Shown: positions 9,744-19,258, counted from the stretch's first letter. The stretch is 25,402 nucleotides of DNA from Saprolegnia diclina VS20 (GCF_000281045.1 NW_008246103.1:406280-431681), one strand, 5' to 3'. Notes: generated by a model from the letters alone, not told the origin. Made by a program: numbers and translations.

Positions 9744-10296
9744 CTAGAACCCGAGTCCGCCGACGGTCACGATGCAGTACATGGTGCGGTTGTGCTCCTT
9801 GTGCTTGTCGCTTGGCCATTTGACCACATGTGCACCTAACAATGCGCTCCAAATACAACTTTGACAGAAGAGGACACAGTACCGTCGATGGCCGTGTCCC
9901 AATGGCAAGACACGGCCGAGTGGACGCCCGCGCCGTTCTTTTGCATGATGACGCAGCTCACTACAGGACAGCGTGACGGAAAGAGCAAGGCTGGGGAAGC
10001 ACATACCAATGTACTTGAGCGGCTTGCGCAGTTCGCAGAGGCCTTTCATGATGCCGTCGCAGATTGAGTCGACCCAGTGCGATACCTCGGTCTCTTCGTA
10101 CGACCGATCCTTAAGAAAGTGCTCGACCGACTAGAACAATGGCATTTGGTGTCGCTCACCACAGCGTCGCGTACCTGAAGGATGATGCGGTCGACTTCTT
10201 CAGCCACAAAGGCTAGCTAGCGCAAAGACACCTTGTGTTCCCGCTGCTGATACGAGCAAGCCATACCTCTTCCGATGACTGCAAGTCGTCGACCAT
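9744..10296 (-). CDS. DYNLT1: Tctex-type dynein light chain (DYNLT1-like), 5 exons, 121 aa
   Basis: Exons: 10296-10267 (10 codons), 10216-10175 (14 codons), 10130-10007, 9960-9883, 9835-9744. The introns are 50, 44, 46 and 47 nt, GT...TAG. The joined product begins [20 protein letters not shown]. It contains [20 protein letters not shown], then [18 protein letters not shown] and [15 protein letters not shown], and ends [15 protein letters not shown]. This is the full Tctex-1 fold: the [13 protein letters not shown] strand, the SC.WD motif and the terminal MYCIV. The length matches the family (about 110-120 aa). Tctex light chains dimerise and bind dynein intermediate chains for cytoplasmic, IFT or axonemal dyneins. 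The first acceptor has two candidate TAGs; the one ending at 10217 keeps frame. Confidence 0.93.
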
Positions 10297-10384
10297 CGTT
10301 CTCTGCGCACCACTGGACAGGCGGTTGGCGCGTCCCTTCAAGATCGCGAACTTTCGAGCCCCATGGTTCCGAGAACATTCCTTC

Positions 10385-10408
10385 TGATACACTGATACAT
10401 TGATACAC
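10385..10408. repeat. Three tandem 8-bp TGATACAY units upstream of the dynein light chain
   Basis: TGATACAC, TGATACAT and TGATACAC follow each other without a gap, about 90 bp before the ATG at 10296 and 70 bp beyond the kinesin stop. It could be a factor-binding array, part of the kinesin 3' UTR, or a slipped microsatellite. Related TTGATA strings occur inside kinesin introns near 12190 and 14935. Confidence 0.6.
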
Positions 10409-10478
10409 AACCATCCACAGTCTCCATTTGCACACAAGTGTCGTAGTGTAGTCGTACATATATATTACAGGGTGGACA

Positions 10479-13400
10479 TTAGTTGGCGCTACTGGACGTG
10501 GTCAAAAGCACCGGCACGGGTTCGACAGTAGCCTCGCCTTTTGAGAGACTCCGCCGCTTGGATTTGGCGCGCTTTGCCCCGTCGTCGTCGTCGGCCGCAT
10601 CAAAGTCATCGTCGTACTCGTTGTCTTCGTAAATCTCGGACGCGACCGACTTGCCCGTGACGAGCACCGGCTTCGACTCGACGCGCATCGGCGGTGACAA
10701 GTCTTCGATTGACACTTGCCGCTTGACCACGACCTCGGGCGCCTTGGTGTGTGTCGCACCTTGCGTCACAAACGTCGGTGGCGCCTCGGGCTTGGTCGCT
10801 GGCGGCTTGGCGGGTGTGACAGCCGCCGGTTTCACAGTCGTGACTGGCTTTGCTGGCGGCTCGGACGGGATGACATTCTGGCTGGATGGACCCGTCGTCG
10901 GTCGCTCGGGCGGCGCGTTGTCCACGGGCGACTGCGCTCGCATCCAGTGCGTAATTTGTTGCAGGAGCTCACTCGGCGACGCCGACGCTGGGCAGTCTAT
11001 TGCAAACTGCCGTGATAGCATCGGCAGTGTTAACCTATACCTTTGTGAAAGGCGATGCGGTACAGGCTCGTGAGATCCCCGACGCTCGGTGCCGCGGGTT
11101 GACTCGAGCCCGGGCGACTGGGCGTTTCTAGATGCAAGGGATTTGTGAGCGCTATCGATTGAATGGGGACAGCGTTACCGCTACTCGTCGAGAGTCGAAG
11201 GAGACTGTGGTACTTTTCAATTTGCTCTTGCAGCTCGGCGAGCTCGTCCTCCTTGTTGTTCATGCGGTCCGTGACCCACACTAGCAGATACACTGTGTCT
11301 CAAAACCGCTCACGGGCAGAAGTCTACCGTAGCCGTCTCGGATGCGCTCGATTTCTTGATCTTTTTCCGCGTTTTCAAAAAAGAGAATTTCTTCTTTTTG
11401 GCGCGCCGAGTCGCGCTCTTCGGTGACGACTTGGAGCTGCAAGTTGAGTTCTTCCTCGAGCTCCTCGAGCGCCTTCTTCTCGCGCTGCAGCGACTCGATC
11501 GTCGCCGTCGCCTCGAGCAGTTTGGTGTCCAACACGCGGACCTTCTCGTCCGCAGCAGCAAATTTTGCTTCGAGCCGCTCGTTGTCGGCTTGGAGCCGCA
11601 CTTGCTGCGTCTGTACGGAAAAGTACCGCTTCTCGGCTTCGCTGGCTTCGTCCTGGAGGCGCTTGATCTCGGACGTCGCGTTCTCCGTCTGTCGCTTCTT
11701 GATGGCGTCCCTAATTTCACGACACTTTCAATTTATCAAGACGCCATCGGTGACACGCACAGCTCGGCTTGCAGGCTGGCCAATAACGCCTGGGCTCGCT
11801 GCGCCTGGTCTTCCACCTCGGAGCGTTGGGCCGTTGACTCTTGCAGCGCTGCGTTCGTCGCTGCTTGCTGTCGCTGGAGGTCGGCGACGTCCGCCTTGAA
11901 CTTGGCCTCGATCGCTTCGTTGGCGCGGTCTTTTGTCGTCGCGTCCAGCTTGAGCGCCTTGATTTGCTGTGACGCGGCTGCCTTTTCGGCTTCGGCTTCG
12001 GCCAGCGCCTTGGCCGTCCGCTCCACGTTGCGTTTGGCTTCGTCCAACTGAATCGTGACGGTTTGGAGCTCGGCCGAGAGGCTTGCCATGCGCGAGTCGG
12101 TCGCGCCCTCTAGCGCACTCTTGGAGCTCAATTGCGTGCGCAAGCTCTCGCTAAGTTTTTCCAAGTCGGCTTTCGACTAGTTCACGTTGATACCTTGATA
12201 CATTGAAAGAATCGAAAAACGAACCTGCGTCATGGACGTCAATTGCGCCTGGAGCTGCGTCTGCTGGTGCTGGACAGCAGTGTTCGCTTGCGTGAGCTCA
12301 GCACACTGGGTTGTCAGCGCGTCGATCGTGGCTTTGGCTTGCGCAAGGTGGTCTTCCGTGGCCTTGCACTGCGCGGCAATAACTTGAATTTGAGCGGTCG
12401 CGGCCGAGAGCTTGGTGTCCGACTCGCCTTTGTCCGCCTTCCACTTGTCAATGGCCTTGTTGGCCGCGTCCAAATTGGCCTGCAGCATCTGCGTCTGGGC
12501 CTTCCATGTGTCCATCTATACATCGCTACGTCAAGACCAACTCGAGACGCAGCTGAAACCTCTTGAACTAGGTTGTTGAGTGCAGTTTGCTTTTCACGCT
12601 GGCTGTCCTTGGCTTGAGCCCACTTGACCTTGGCCTCTTCGAGGACGAGCTCGCCCGCCGAGAAGAGGTTGGTCAGCAGTCCGAGGTAGCCCAGAATCTC
12701 GGCCTGGATTGCATCCGCACCGGTATCGGCGCTCACGGCCGCCATGCCCGTCACCTCGACCCGAAGCGCTGGCGTGTTCTGCCACTTGGTCGGTAGTAGC
12801 TTGATGTACCGGGCGACCGTGTTGGGTGGCAATGCCAGAACGACAACCGCGGTCACGTCGGCATTGGCCGTCACCGGGGCGGGTAGCTGTCCCCACGTCT
12901 CCCCATCAACGCTCGATTCGATTTGAAGTTGAGTGATCCACGCCTCTTGCGGCACGGGGGCCCCGTGCGTGGCCACGTGTTGGATAGCACCAAGGCAAAA
13001 GAGTCCAAGCAGTTGCATCGTTTGCTCTGGCTCCTTTCCGGCGAGGATGTTGGCGTCCGTGGCCTTGACTTCGAGTACCCCTTGGAACCTAATATGCCAA
13101 TGTCATACAGCGTCGTTGATTTGTTGCGATGGCTGCATACGTGGTTTGAACGAGCTGAAGAACCTTGAGAAGGTACTCGACTTTGTCTTTCTTCTCAGTG
13201 AGCTGGCTGTAGTCTCTGTCCTTCTCGAAAAAGACGTCTTTGCCATACCCCGTGTTAACAGCCACTTGCGTGATGACATCGTGGAGGAACCGGACGGGTG
13301 GCCGGCTAAAGAGCTTGGTTGGGATTTGCGGCGACTTGAGCAACTTGACCCACGACATAATGTGTCTACGAAGCGCAATCAATGTCACGATAGCGTCGGA

Positions 13401-16064
13401 CGTGAAGCCATACTTTGCAATCTCGTACGTCTGGTCGTGGTCCCCGCTGACAGCAGTCGCCGCCACTTGACTCAACACGGCCTCCATGCGCTCTTTCGAC
13501 AAGTCCAATGACGGGTCCTCGGCACTGGCTTGGCCCAAGACGCCGCCTTGGACACTGACGCTGGATACAAACCGAGGCTTCTCCAAGTCGATGCGCAGCC
13601 ACGGTGTCAAGTCGCCCGTTGACGGCGCCCAGCACCCCGACCCGTGCAATCGTGCAGCTTTGGCATCGCCCGACGACGCCGAGAGCCGGTCGTCGCCAAG
13701 CAGTCGCTTTTCGAGTCCAAATGCAAACGCATCGCCTTTGGGTTCGTACGCCGGAGGCGCGTCATTCCCACTCGCCTTGCTCGCGTGCGACGCGTCCGAG
13801 ATGGCCTCGAGCGCGCCGGCGAGCGACTTAAGGGCCATAATGCGCGCCTTCTTGCGGTCATCGGCCATGTGCGGGCTCTCGACTTGGGCCTGGAGCTCAT
13901 TGCTGAGGAGCTTGGCCGCGTCGTGCATCTGCATCCGACCATCAACACGATTGTACTCTCAATCATATGCAGCATCGTGGCAGCGTACATTGAAAATGCG
14001 CTTCCGCTCCGCCTTGAGCGTGCTCAGCAAGGCCGCGCGGTAGGCTTGCACCATGTGCATCGTAATGCTCAGCGCCTTGTCCCGATCTTCGTAGAGCACT
14101 TTGGCTTCCTTTGTCGGCGGCGGCGTCGTTGCGACCGCGGTCGTCCAGCTGCGCTGCAGCATATCCATCTCGGTTGCAATTGCATCCAAGACGGTGCTTG
14201 TCTGACGCAGTAGCTCGCTCTCGAGGGCCATCATCTTGGCGCTCTCTTCTTGTATGTTTTTGATCTTCGTGCACAGTTGGTTGGCCGTCACGTGCACGGA
14301 CGATGCGTCGTCGTCCGTGCCCTTCCAGTTGAGAACGTCCTTGTCCAACGAGTCTTTGAAGACACAAATGAGCGTCCGCGCGTCCTTGACGTCTTGCTCC
14401 AGCGCCTTGGCTTTGGCCGCCATGTGGATCCAGCTCTCGGTCCCGACGTCGAGCTCGCGCGTCGCCCGCATCGCGAGTTCAATGTCCGCTTTTGCCTCGA
14501 GAAGCTTCCACTTTTTCACCTTTTCATCTTGGGTCTTTTGGTCGGCGCGCGCCTTTTCTTTGGCCAATTTTTTGCGCTCGAGCTCGTGTTGTTTGCTCAA
14601 TTTGGCCTTGTCTTCCCACGTCTGTAGCCGGACCGCGTCCATCTCTTGGATCTGCTTCTCAAAGCGCGCAATCATTTCGTTCTTCTCGACCGGGTCGACG
14701 CTAATGCTCTGCTGCTCCATGAGCCGCTTCTTGAGCGCCGCGATTTCCTCGTTGAGCTGCGAGATTTGGCTTGCTTCTTCGTTCTTTTTTGCGTTGACTT
14801 TGATCGACTTGGCGCGGCTGGCATACTTGAGTGTGCCGAGGGTCTCGATAAAGTTGATGTTGGCGGGCGAGAGCGTCGCAAGCATCGAACAGAGTGAGTT
14901 GCCGCCAAGCGACTCCTACACCCCGAATCTATCAATCTATCAAGATATCAAGTAAAAGTTGCCTGAAGCACACGCGTGAGCTTGGAATTGCGGTACGGAA
15001 TGAACGATTTTTTGCCCGTTCGCGCGTCCTCGACGAGTGCGTTGATGACGTTGCCGAGTGCACTGAGCGACTTGTTGATGTTGGCGCCTTCTTTCAGCCG
15101 CGTGCCGACGGCGCCCGTGCCTGCAGCGCGCTCCGAGCCCGCAAGGTCCACGAGGTTGACCTTGGCAAACACGTTTTTGCTCTCGTCAAGCGAGTCTTTT
15201 TGGTGAATCTTGATGACAAAGATCGAGTGCGACCGCGAACTCTCCGAGTTCATGTTGGTGTACCCAACCGTGCGATTGGCTTGGCCTTGGGCCATGAGCT
15301 CCAGCACTTCGTCTCGCGACTCGACGACGCGCTCTTGGAGGTCCTTGACGTAAATCCCAAGCACACTGTGCTCCTTGATCTCCAGGCCCTTGTTCTTCTT
15401 GTCTTTGGAAGGGCTAACGTAGTAAGCTTGGTACACACGTCCAAGTCGCGACTCCAAACCTCGAGTCGAGGAGGTCGTAGATGATTTCGTTGTAGATTTC
15501 AAAGAACGAACACTCGACGAGGAAGAGCTTGTTGGGACTGTTGGTCTTCTCGGCCTACATGCGGGATGTATGTGCTTCCTTCACATGTCCTTGCCGAACC
15601 TGCACGTGGTCAAAGAGGGCCTTGTTCATGCGCGAGATGAGCCCTTCGAGCTCTTCGTTGCCGGCAATGCCAGCCATGCTAAACGTCTTGCCACTGCCGG
15701 TTTGCCCGTACGCAAAGATGGTGCCGTTGTAGCCGCCAAACGCGCGCTGGAGCACGGGCTGGCCAAAGTCGTTGAAGACCTTGCACTGCTCCGTCTCGCA
15801 CGGGTATACAAAGTCAAAGCCAAACCTACGCCAACCTTAGAGGCAGCCAGAGGCAATGCGCAGCGTACTCGTGGACCTCGTCCTTGTTGTCCGGATTCGT
15901 GAGCACGGCGTTGCCGTTCTTGCACTAGAATGCGCCACGTCATGGAGCGGCGATATGGGCGGAGCGTCGTATACCGTAAAGCACGACTCGGCCTGCTCGT
16001 TGATCTCTTTCTTGCTCATGGGCCGGCAGCGCACGGCCACGCGGATGTTCTCCGCCTCCGCCAT
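10479..16064 (-). CDS. Kinesin with a discoidin domain split by an IFT54-like CH domain, 13 exons, about 1669 aa
   Basis: Exons: 16064-15975, 15924-15869, 15825-15600, 15554-15460, 15413-14963, 14915-13989, 13928-13141, 13088-12560, 12515-12225, 12176-11761, 11710-11328, 11280-11041, 10996-10479. All junctions keep frame. The start MAEAENIRVAVRCRP is the usual motor beginning. The motor (6-350) has P-loop GQTGSGKT at 89-96, switch I NSESSRSH and switch II VDLAGSE, so it should be active; RLKEGANINKSLSALGNVIN is kinesin-3-like, but I see no FHA domain. A coiled coil follows (350-600). The first half of a discoidin domain lies at about 693-745 (GSGCWAPSTGDLTPWLRIDL), an IFT54/TRAF3IP1-type N-terminal domain at 812-912 (PTKLFSRPPVRFLHDVITQV; ILAGKEPEQTMQLL), and the second half at 927-996 (TQLQIESSVDGETWG; NTVARYIKLLPTKW). 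Coiled coil then runs to about 1470, with an acidic/basic disordered end. A further in-frame intron at 13366-13413 is likely, giving about 1653 aa. Confidence 0.87.
13366..13413 (-). other. Probable in-frame 48-nt intron in kinesin exon 7
   Basis: It begins GTATGG and ends TTCGTAG, like the other introns here, and its length is a multiple of three with no stop in the coding frame. Removal replaces 16 residues (YGFTSDAIVTLIALRR) cleanly, giving EIAKHIMSWVKLLK just before the IFT54-like segment. Retention is also open, so an automatic caller would keep it as coding. Confidence 0.6.
14916..14962 (-). other. GC-AG intron (kinesin intron 5)
   Basis: The donor is CAG|GCAACT and the acceptor is GTGTAG. 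The junction joins KLTRVLQ to ESLGGNS, a strongly conserved kinesin motif, so its position is fixed by the family. No GT donor is available at this point. The body contains TTGATATC and two TTGATAGA strings. Confidence 0.88.
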
Positions 16065-16120
16065 CGTCGCCAGTTCCGGTTTCGTTCCAAGCGTCGCAGG
16101 GCAACGTCTCGCCAAAGGCC

Positions 16121-16152
16121 ATTGGCTTAAAATTGGGCCTTTTTTTCATTGG
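16121..16152. promoter_or_regulatory. Triple CCAAT-box cluster in a divergent promoter
   Basis: ATTGG (CCAAT on the minus strand) occurs at 16121-16125, 16132-16136 and 16148-16152, inside the 104 bp between the kinesin ATG (16064) and the coiled-coil gene ATG (16169). They lie about 57, 68 and 84 bp upstream of the kinesin start. Clustered NF-Y sites are common in bidirectional promoters; the role is inferred. Confidence 0.55.
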
Positions 16153-16168
16153 CTCTTTTTTCGATCTT

Positions 16169-16835
16169 ATGCGTGTCCAAGATGCCGAGACGGGTGCGAC
16201 GGAGGGCATGACGTGGAGCCATGATGACCATGGAGCTCTGGTAGGCGAATGGCTCGAGGTCGAGGGCGTCGACGCTGCCGTCCCGAGCGAGGCGCCGCGA
16301 AGCCCCGCGCGGTACGCCGCAGCGGGCATGTTCACGCCCCACGCGCTCTCGAGCCCGTCGATGCTACCGCCGCTCGTCCACGCCGAAACGCAGTCGACGC
16401 GACCGCTCGGGGCGCAGGTGGGCTGGGAAGCCAAGATGGAGGCGATGCGGGCGGTAGTGTATCCGAAACGACGGTGCACTCATGGCGATGTAGCGCTACG
16501 CGGCCGCCGAGCGCGAGTCGCGGCGCGGGCTGCTCCAACGCCTCGCCGACCCCAGCTTGTCGCGATCCTCGCGAATGGACCTCCAAGTACAACTCTTGGA
16601 GCAAATGAAGGCGGCGCTGCAGACGCACCTGGCCGCGCTTGTCGCTGAAGAGCTCGAGCGGGAAGCTGGGCGCCAGCAAGCCATGCGCGCCGACGTCTCG
16701 CACCAAGGTCGGGACCGGCTACGGCAGCAGCACGCGCGCGAGCGCGCATACTACAAGACGCTCATCGAGCAAACCAAAGAGGAAGGCCATCAGTTGCTCA
16801 CAGCGACCATGAACGACTTTAACCTCCTGCGCTAA
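16169..16835 (+). CDS. Coiled-coil protein of unknown function, 2 exons, 208 aa
   Basis: Exons are 16169-16453 and 16494-16835. The 40-nt intron, the shortest here, runs GTAGTG...GATGTAG in phase 0. The start is the first ATG in frame (MRVQDAETGATEGMTW); the frame is open upstream but without ATG. Residues 1-85 are acidic then Pro/Ser/Ala-rich and probably disordered. Residues 86-200 are helical and charged (MEAMRARYAAAERESRRGLL; VQLLEQMKAALQTHLAALV; HARERAYYKTLIEQTKEEGH), suggesting one coiled coil. There is no signal peptide or membrane segment and I do not recognise the family. The divergent position beside a ciliary kinesin hints at a related role, but that is guilt by association. Confidence 0.7.
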
Positions 16836-17066
16836 GACCCCATCGTTTACGAAGTTTACCCCACACATGCACGCAGATTGCAGATTTGCAGGCAAGGGTC
16901 CGCCTCCATGAGCAACGTCTTGAACCTTGGTCTTCTTGGGCTGGCCATTGACTCGCCTTCAACGCTGCTCCGCTGCACGATGCGCACACTGCTGCGATGG
17001 CTCAAAGAGGTCGTGCACACGAAGCTGTATGTTCAACCTTCTCTTTTTACTATTGTCGCCTTACGA

Positions 17067-18550
17067 TCACGCCGAGAGCACGCCGCAGTCGGCAATGACG
17101 ACTGGCGACAGCGGCTTGTCGCCCTTGTCCGTCTCCACCGACTCGATGGCCTTGACGACGTCCATGCCGTCGAGGACACGGCCAAAGACCACGTGCTTGC
17201 CGTCGAGGTGGGGCGTCGTGACTGTCGTGATGAAGAACTGCGACCCGTTCGTGCCAGGACCCGCGTTCGCCATCGAGAGCAGACCGGGGCCCGTGTGCTT
17301 CAAGATGAAGTTTTCGTCGGCAAACTTCTCGCCGTAAATCGACTCGCCGCCCGTGCCGTTGCCGCGCGTAAAGTCGCCGCCCTGCAGCATAAAGTTGGAG
17401 ATGACGCGGTGGAAGCTCGAGCCCTTGAAGTGCAGCGGCTGGCCCGTGCTCGCGGCGCCCTTCTCGCCCGTGCAAAGCGCGCGAAAGTTCTCGGCCGTCT
17501 TGGGCACGACGTTCGCAAAGAGCTCCATCGTGATACGGCCGGCCGGCGCGCCGCCCATCGTAATGTCGAAGAACACCTTGGGGTTGGACGCATCCGAGGC
17601 TTCGTCCAGCGACACGACCTTGGCGACCGCCGCCTTGTCGTCGTACATCGAGACCTTGCCAAAGAGACCGCCAAACGCGCTCTTCTGGACCTTCTTGGCC
17701 TCTTCCATCTTGGTCTTGAGAACGACGAGTTCGCGGCGCACGTCACGGTTCTGCGGGTCGAGCTTGGCCGCAGCGAGCAAGTCTTCCTTGGCGCGGTCAA
17801 GATCGTTGAGGTGCATGAGGGCCACGCCGTGGCGGAAGAGCGCCTTGACGTTGGTCTTGTCGAGCTTGAGCGCCTTGGCGGCCGCACTCGCCGCCGCCGT
17901 GTACGACTTGGTCTTCAGGCTCGCCATCGCACCGTTGAGGTACAAGATCGTTTGCATTTCCTTGAGCGTCACCTTTTGCGCGTCCGTGGCTTCGTGGTCG
18001 TCGTCGCAGTACTTGGCACCCTCGAGGTACTTGTCGTGGGCGGCGTCAAACGACCCGGCCTTGAAGAGCGCCGTGCCCTCGGCCTTGAGCGCCTCGGCTT
18101 CCGCGAGCTTCTCGACCGCGCTCATCTCCCACATGTCCTTCTTCTTGGGCGCAAAGCCGAGGAGCTCGACGTCAAACTGCAGCGTCGCGTTCGCCGGGAT
18201 CTTGGGCGGGCTCCCGCTCGCGCCGTACGCGTACTCGGGCGCGCACGTGAGCATCGCGCGCTCGCCGACCTTCATGCTCGCGAACGCGAGGTCCCACGCC
18301 TTGATGACGTTGCCCTTCCCGAGCACAAAAGTAAAGACTTGGCCGCGGTCGCGCGACGAGTCAAACTTGGAGCCGTCGAGGAGCGTGCCCGTGTAGTGCG
18401 CTAGCCGCATGCCATGAGCCTTTCACCGGGCGTAGCCCTTGCGCACGTACCTCGGATCTCGTAGCCCGCGGGCGCAAACTCGCCCGAGCCCTCCTTGAGG
18501 ATCTCCTTCTTCACGCCGCCATCAGCCGTCAGCTCGACAATCTTGGCCAT
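17067..18550 (-). CDS. FCBP: FKBP-TPR-cyclophilin dual immunophilin, 2 exons, 477 aa
   Basis: Exons are 18550-18451 and 18400-17067, with a 50-nt intron (GTACGT...GGCTAG) in phase 1. The start is [16 protein letters not shown]-type prolyl isomerase occupies 14-117: Y36, F46, D47, F56, V65, I66, W69, Y92 and F109 match the FK506 pocket of FKBP12 ([21 protein letters not shown]). TPR helices lie at about 134-255 and may bind Hsp90-like C-termini. The cyclophilin domain covers 308-477 with catalytic FHR (R365), F370, Q373 and GTNGSQFFI. His431 sits where CypA has the cyclosporin-contacting Trp121 ([12 protein letters not shown]). Two isomerases in one chain is the FCBP architecture described from Toxoplasma. 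No signal peptide is visible, so cytosol or nucleus is likely. Codon bias is strong, suggesting good expression. Confidence 0.95.
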
Positions 18551-18634
18551 TTTCGCTCGATGACCGCAAATCCAAAATGATGGAGGCAAGATCCTTGTCT
18601 CGCGCTTTGTATGGGCTTTCGAGCACTTTCGATC

Positions 18635-18661
18635 GTCCGGATAGATAACATCTATCCGGAC
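18635..18661. promoter_or_regulatory. Perfect inverted repeat upstream of the immunophilin gene
   Basis: Two 12-bp arms, GTCCGGATAGAT and ATCTATCCGGAC, flank a 3-bp AAC spacer, starting 85 bp before the ATG at 18550. A perfect 24-base pairing is unlikely by chance. It could be a dimeric-factor site or a hairpin near the 5' end of the transcript. The role is inferred from position only. Confidence 0.6.
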
Positions 18662-18779
18662 ATGGCCGTGGCGGGAAGCGTGGTCACGCTGTACAGTACT
18701 AGCACGTGGACTCTCAGATCTCAGTGCTGAAGGCCTCTGAGCGACGAGTATTTGATACATGAGAGAGGACGAAGAGGTT

Positions 18780-19258
18780 TCACCATTGCAAGCAGCTCGG
18801 TACCGCCGTGCGCACGGGCGATAGGCGCTCAAAGGACCGGAAGCATGATGGTGGTCCTAGTATATCAATGGCCCAGTGCCAGCGCGCAACGGCTCGTTCC
18901 TGGAGCTGCAAGCACTCGTCGTGTTCTGTCAACGACGAGCAAGAACACGAGCACTCACGGAAGGTACATCGAGTACCTACGACCACTGCGTCGCCGGCCA
19001 TTGCCAAATGGCGCAGGTCGAAGGTTCTCGAATCGGACCATGCCGATGCGCAAGGCCACGGACGTACGTCGAGAAAGTACTCGCCGTCCTCGAGCAGGAG
19101 CAGGTTGAAGCGGCCCTGGACCGTCTTGGCGCCCGGCGTCGATTGTCGCCCGAGCATCGCAAGACGGGGCGATGACCCGGTGGCTACGTAGTCGATGCAA
19201 GTGATCCAGGCAGCACAAATGACAGTCTTGGGAAGAACCAAATCGACTGTAATGCGTG
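18780..19258 (-). pseudogene. Gene remnant of unsure family, possible NSMAF/BEACH N-terminal fragment
   Basis: About 60 residues at 19245-19060 look genuinely coding (ITVDLVLPKTVICAAWITCI; GRFNLLLLEDGEYFLD). The last part resembles the RFSLLLL...EEYYFE segment at the start of the FAN/NSMAF BEACH protein, but the match is short. No ATG precedes it: a TAA lies just upstream in frame, and only about 100 bp separate it from the stop of the next LRR gene. A donor-like GTACGT follows FLD, yet I find no convincing downstream exon; the rest of the open frame (to 18780) is Cys/Ser-rich and unlike its neighbours. I read it as a truncated remnant. A small unannotated gene with a tiny first exon is the alternative. 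Confidence 0.3.

Noticed and set aside
16878-18404. 508-codon plus-strand open frame opposite the immunophilin gene
   Set aside because: It is Arg/Leu/Val-rich and without domains. It is the complement of a strongly codon-biased GC-rich gene with clear FKBP, TPR and cyclophilin motifs, so it is a shadow.
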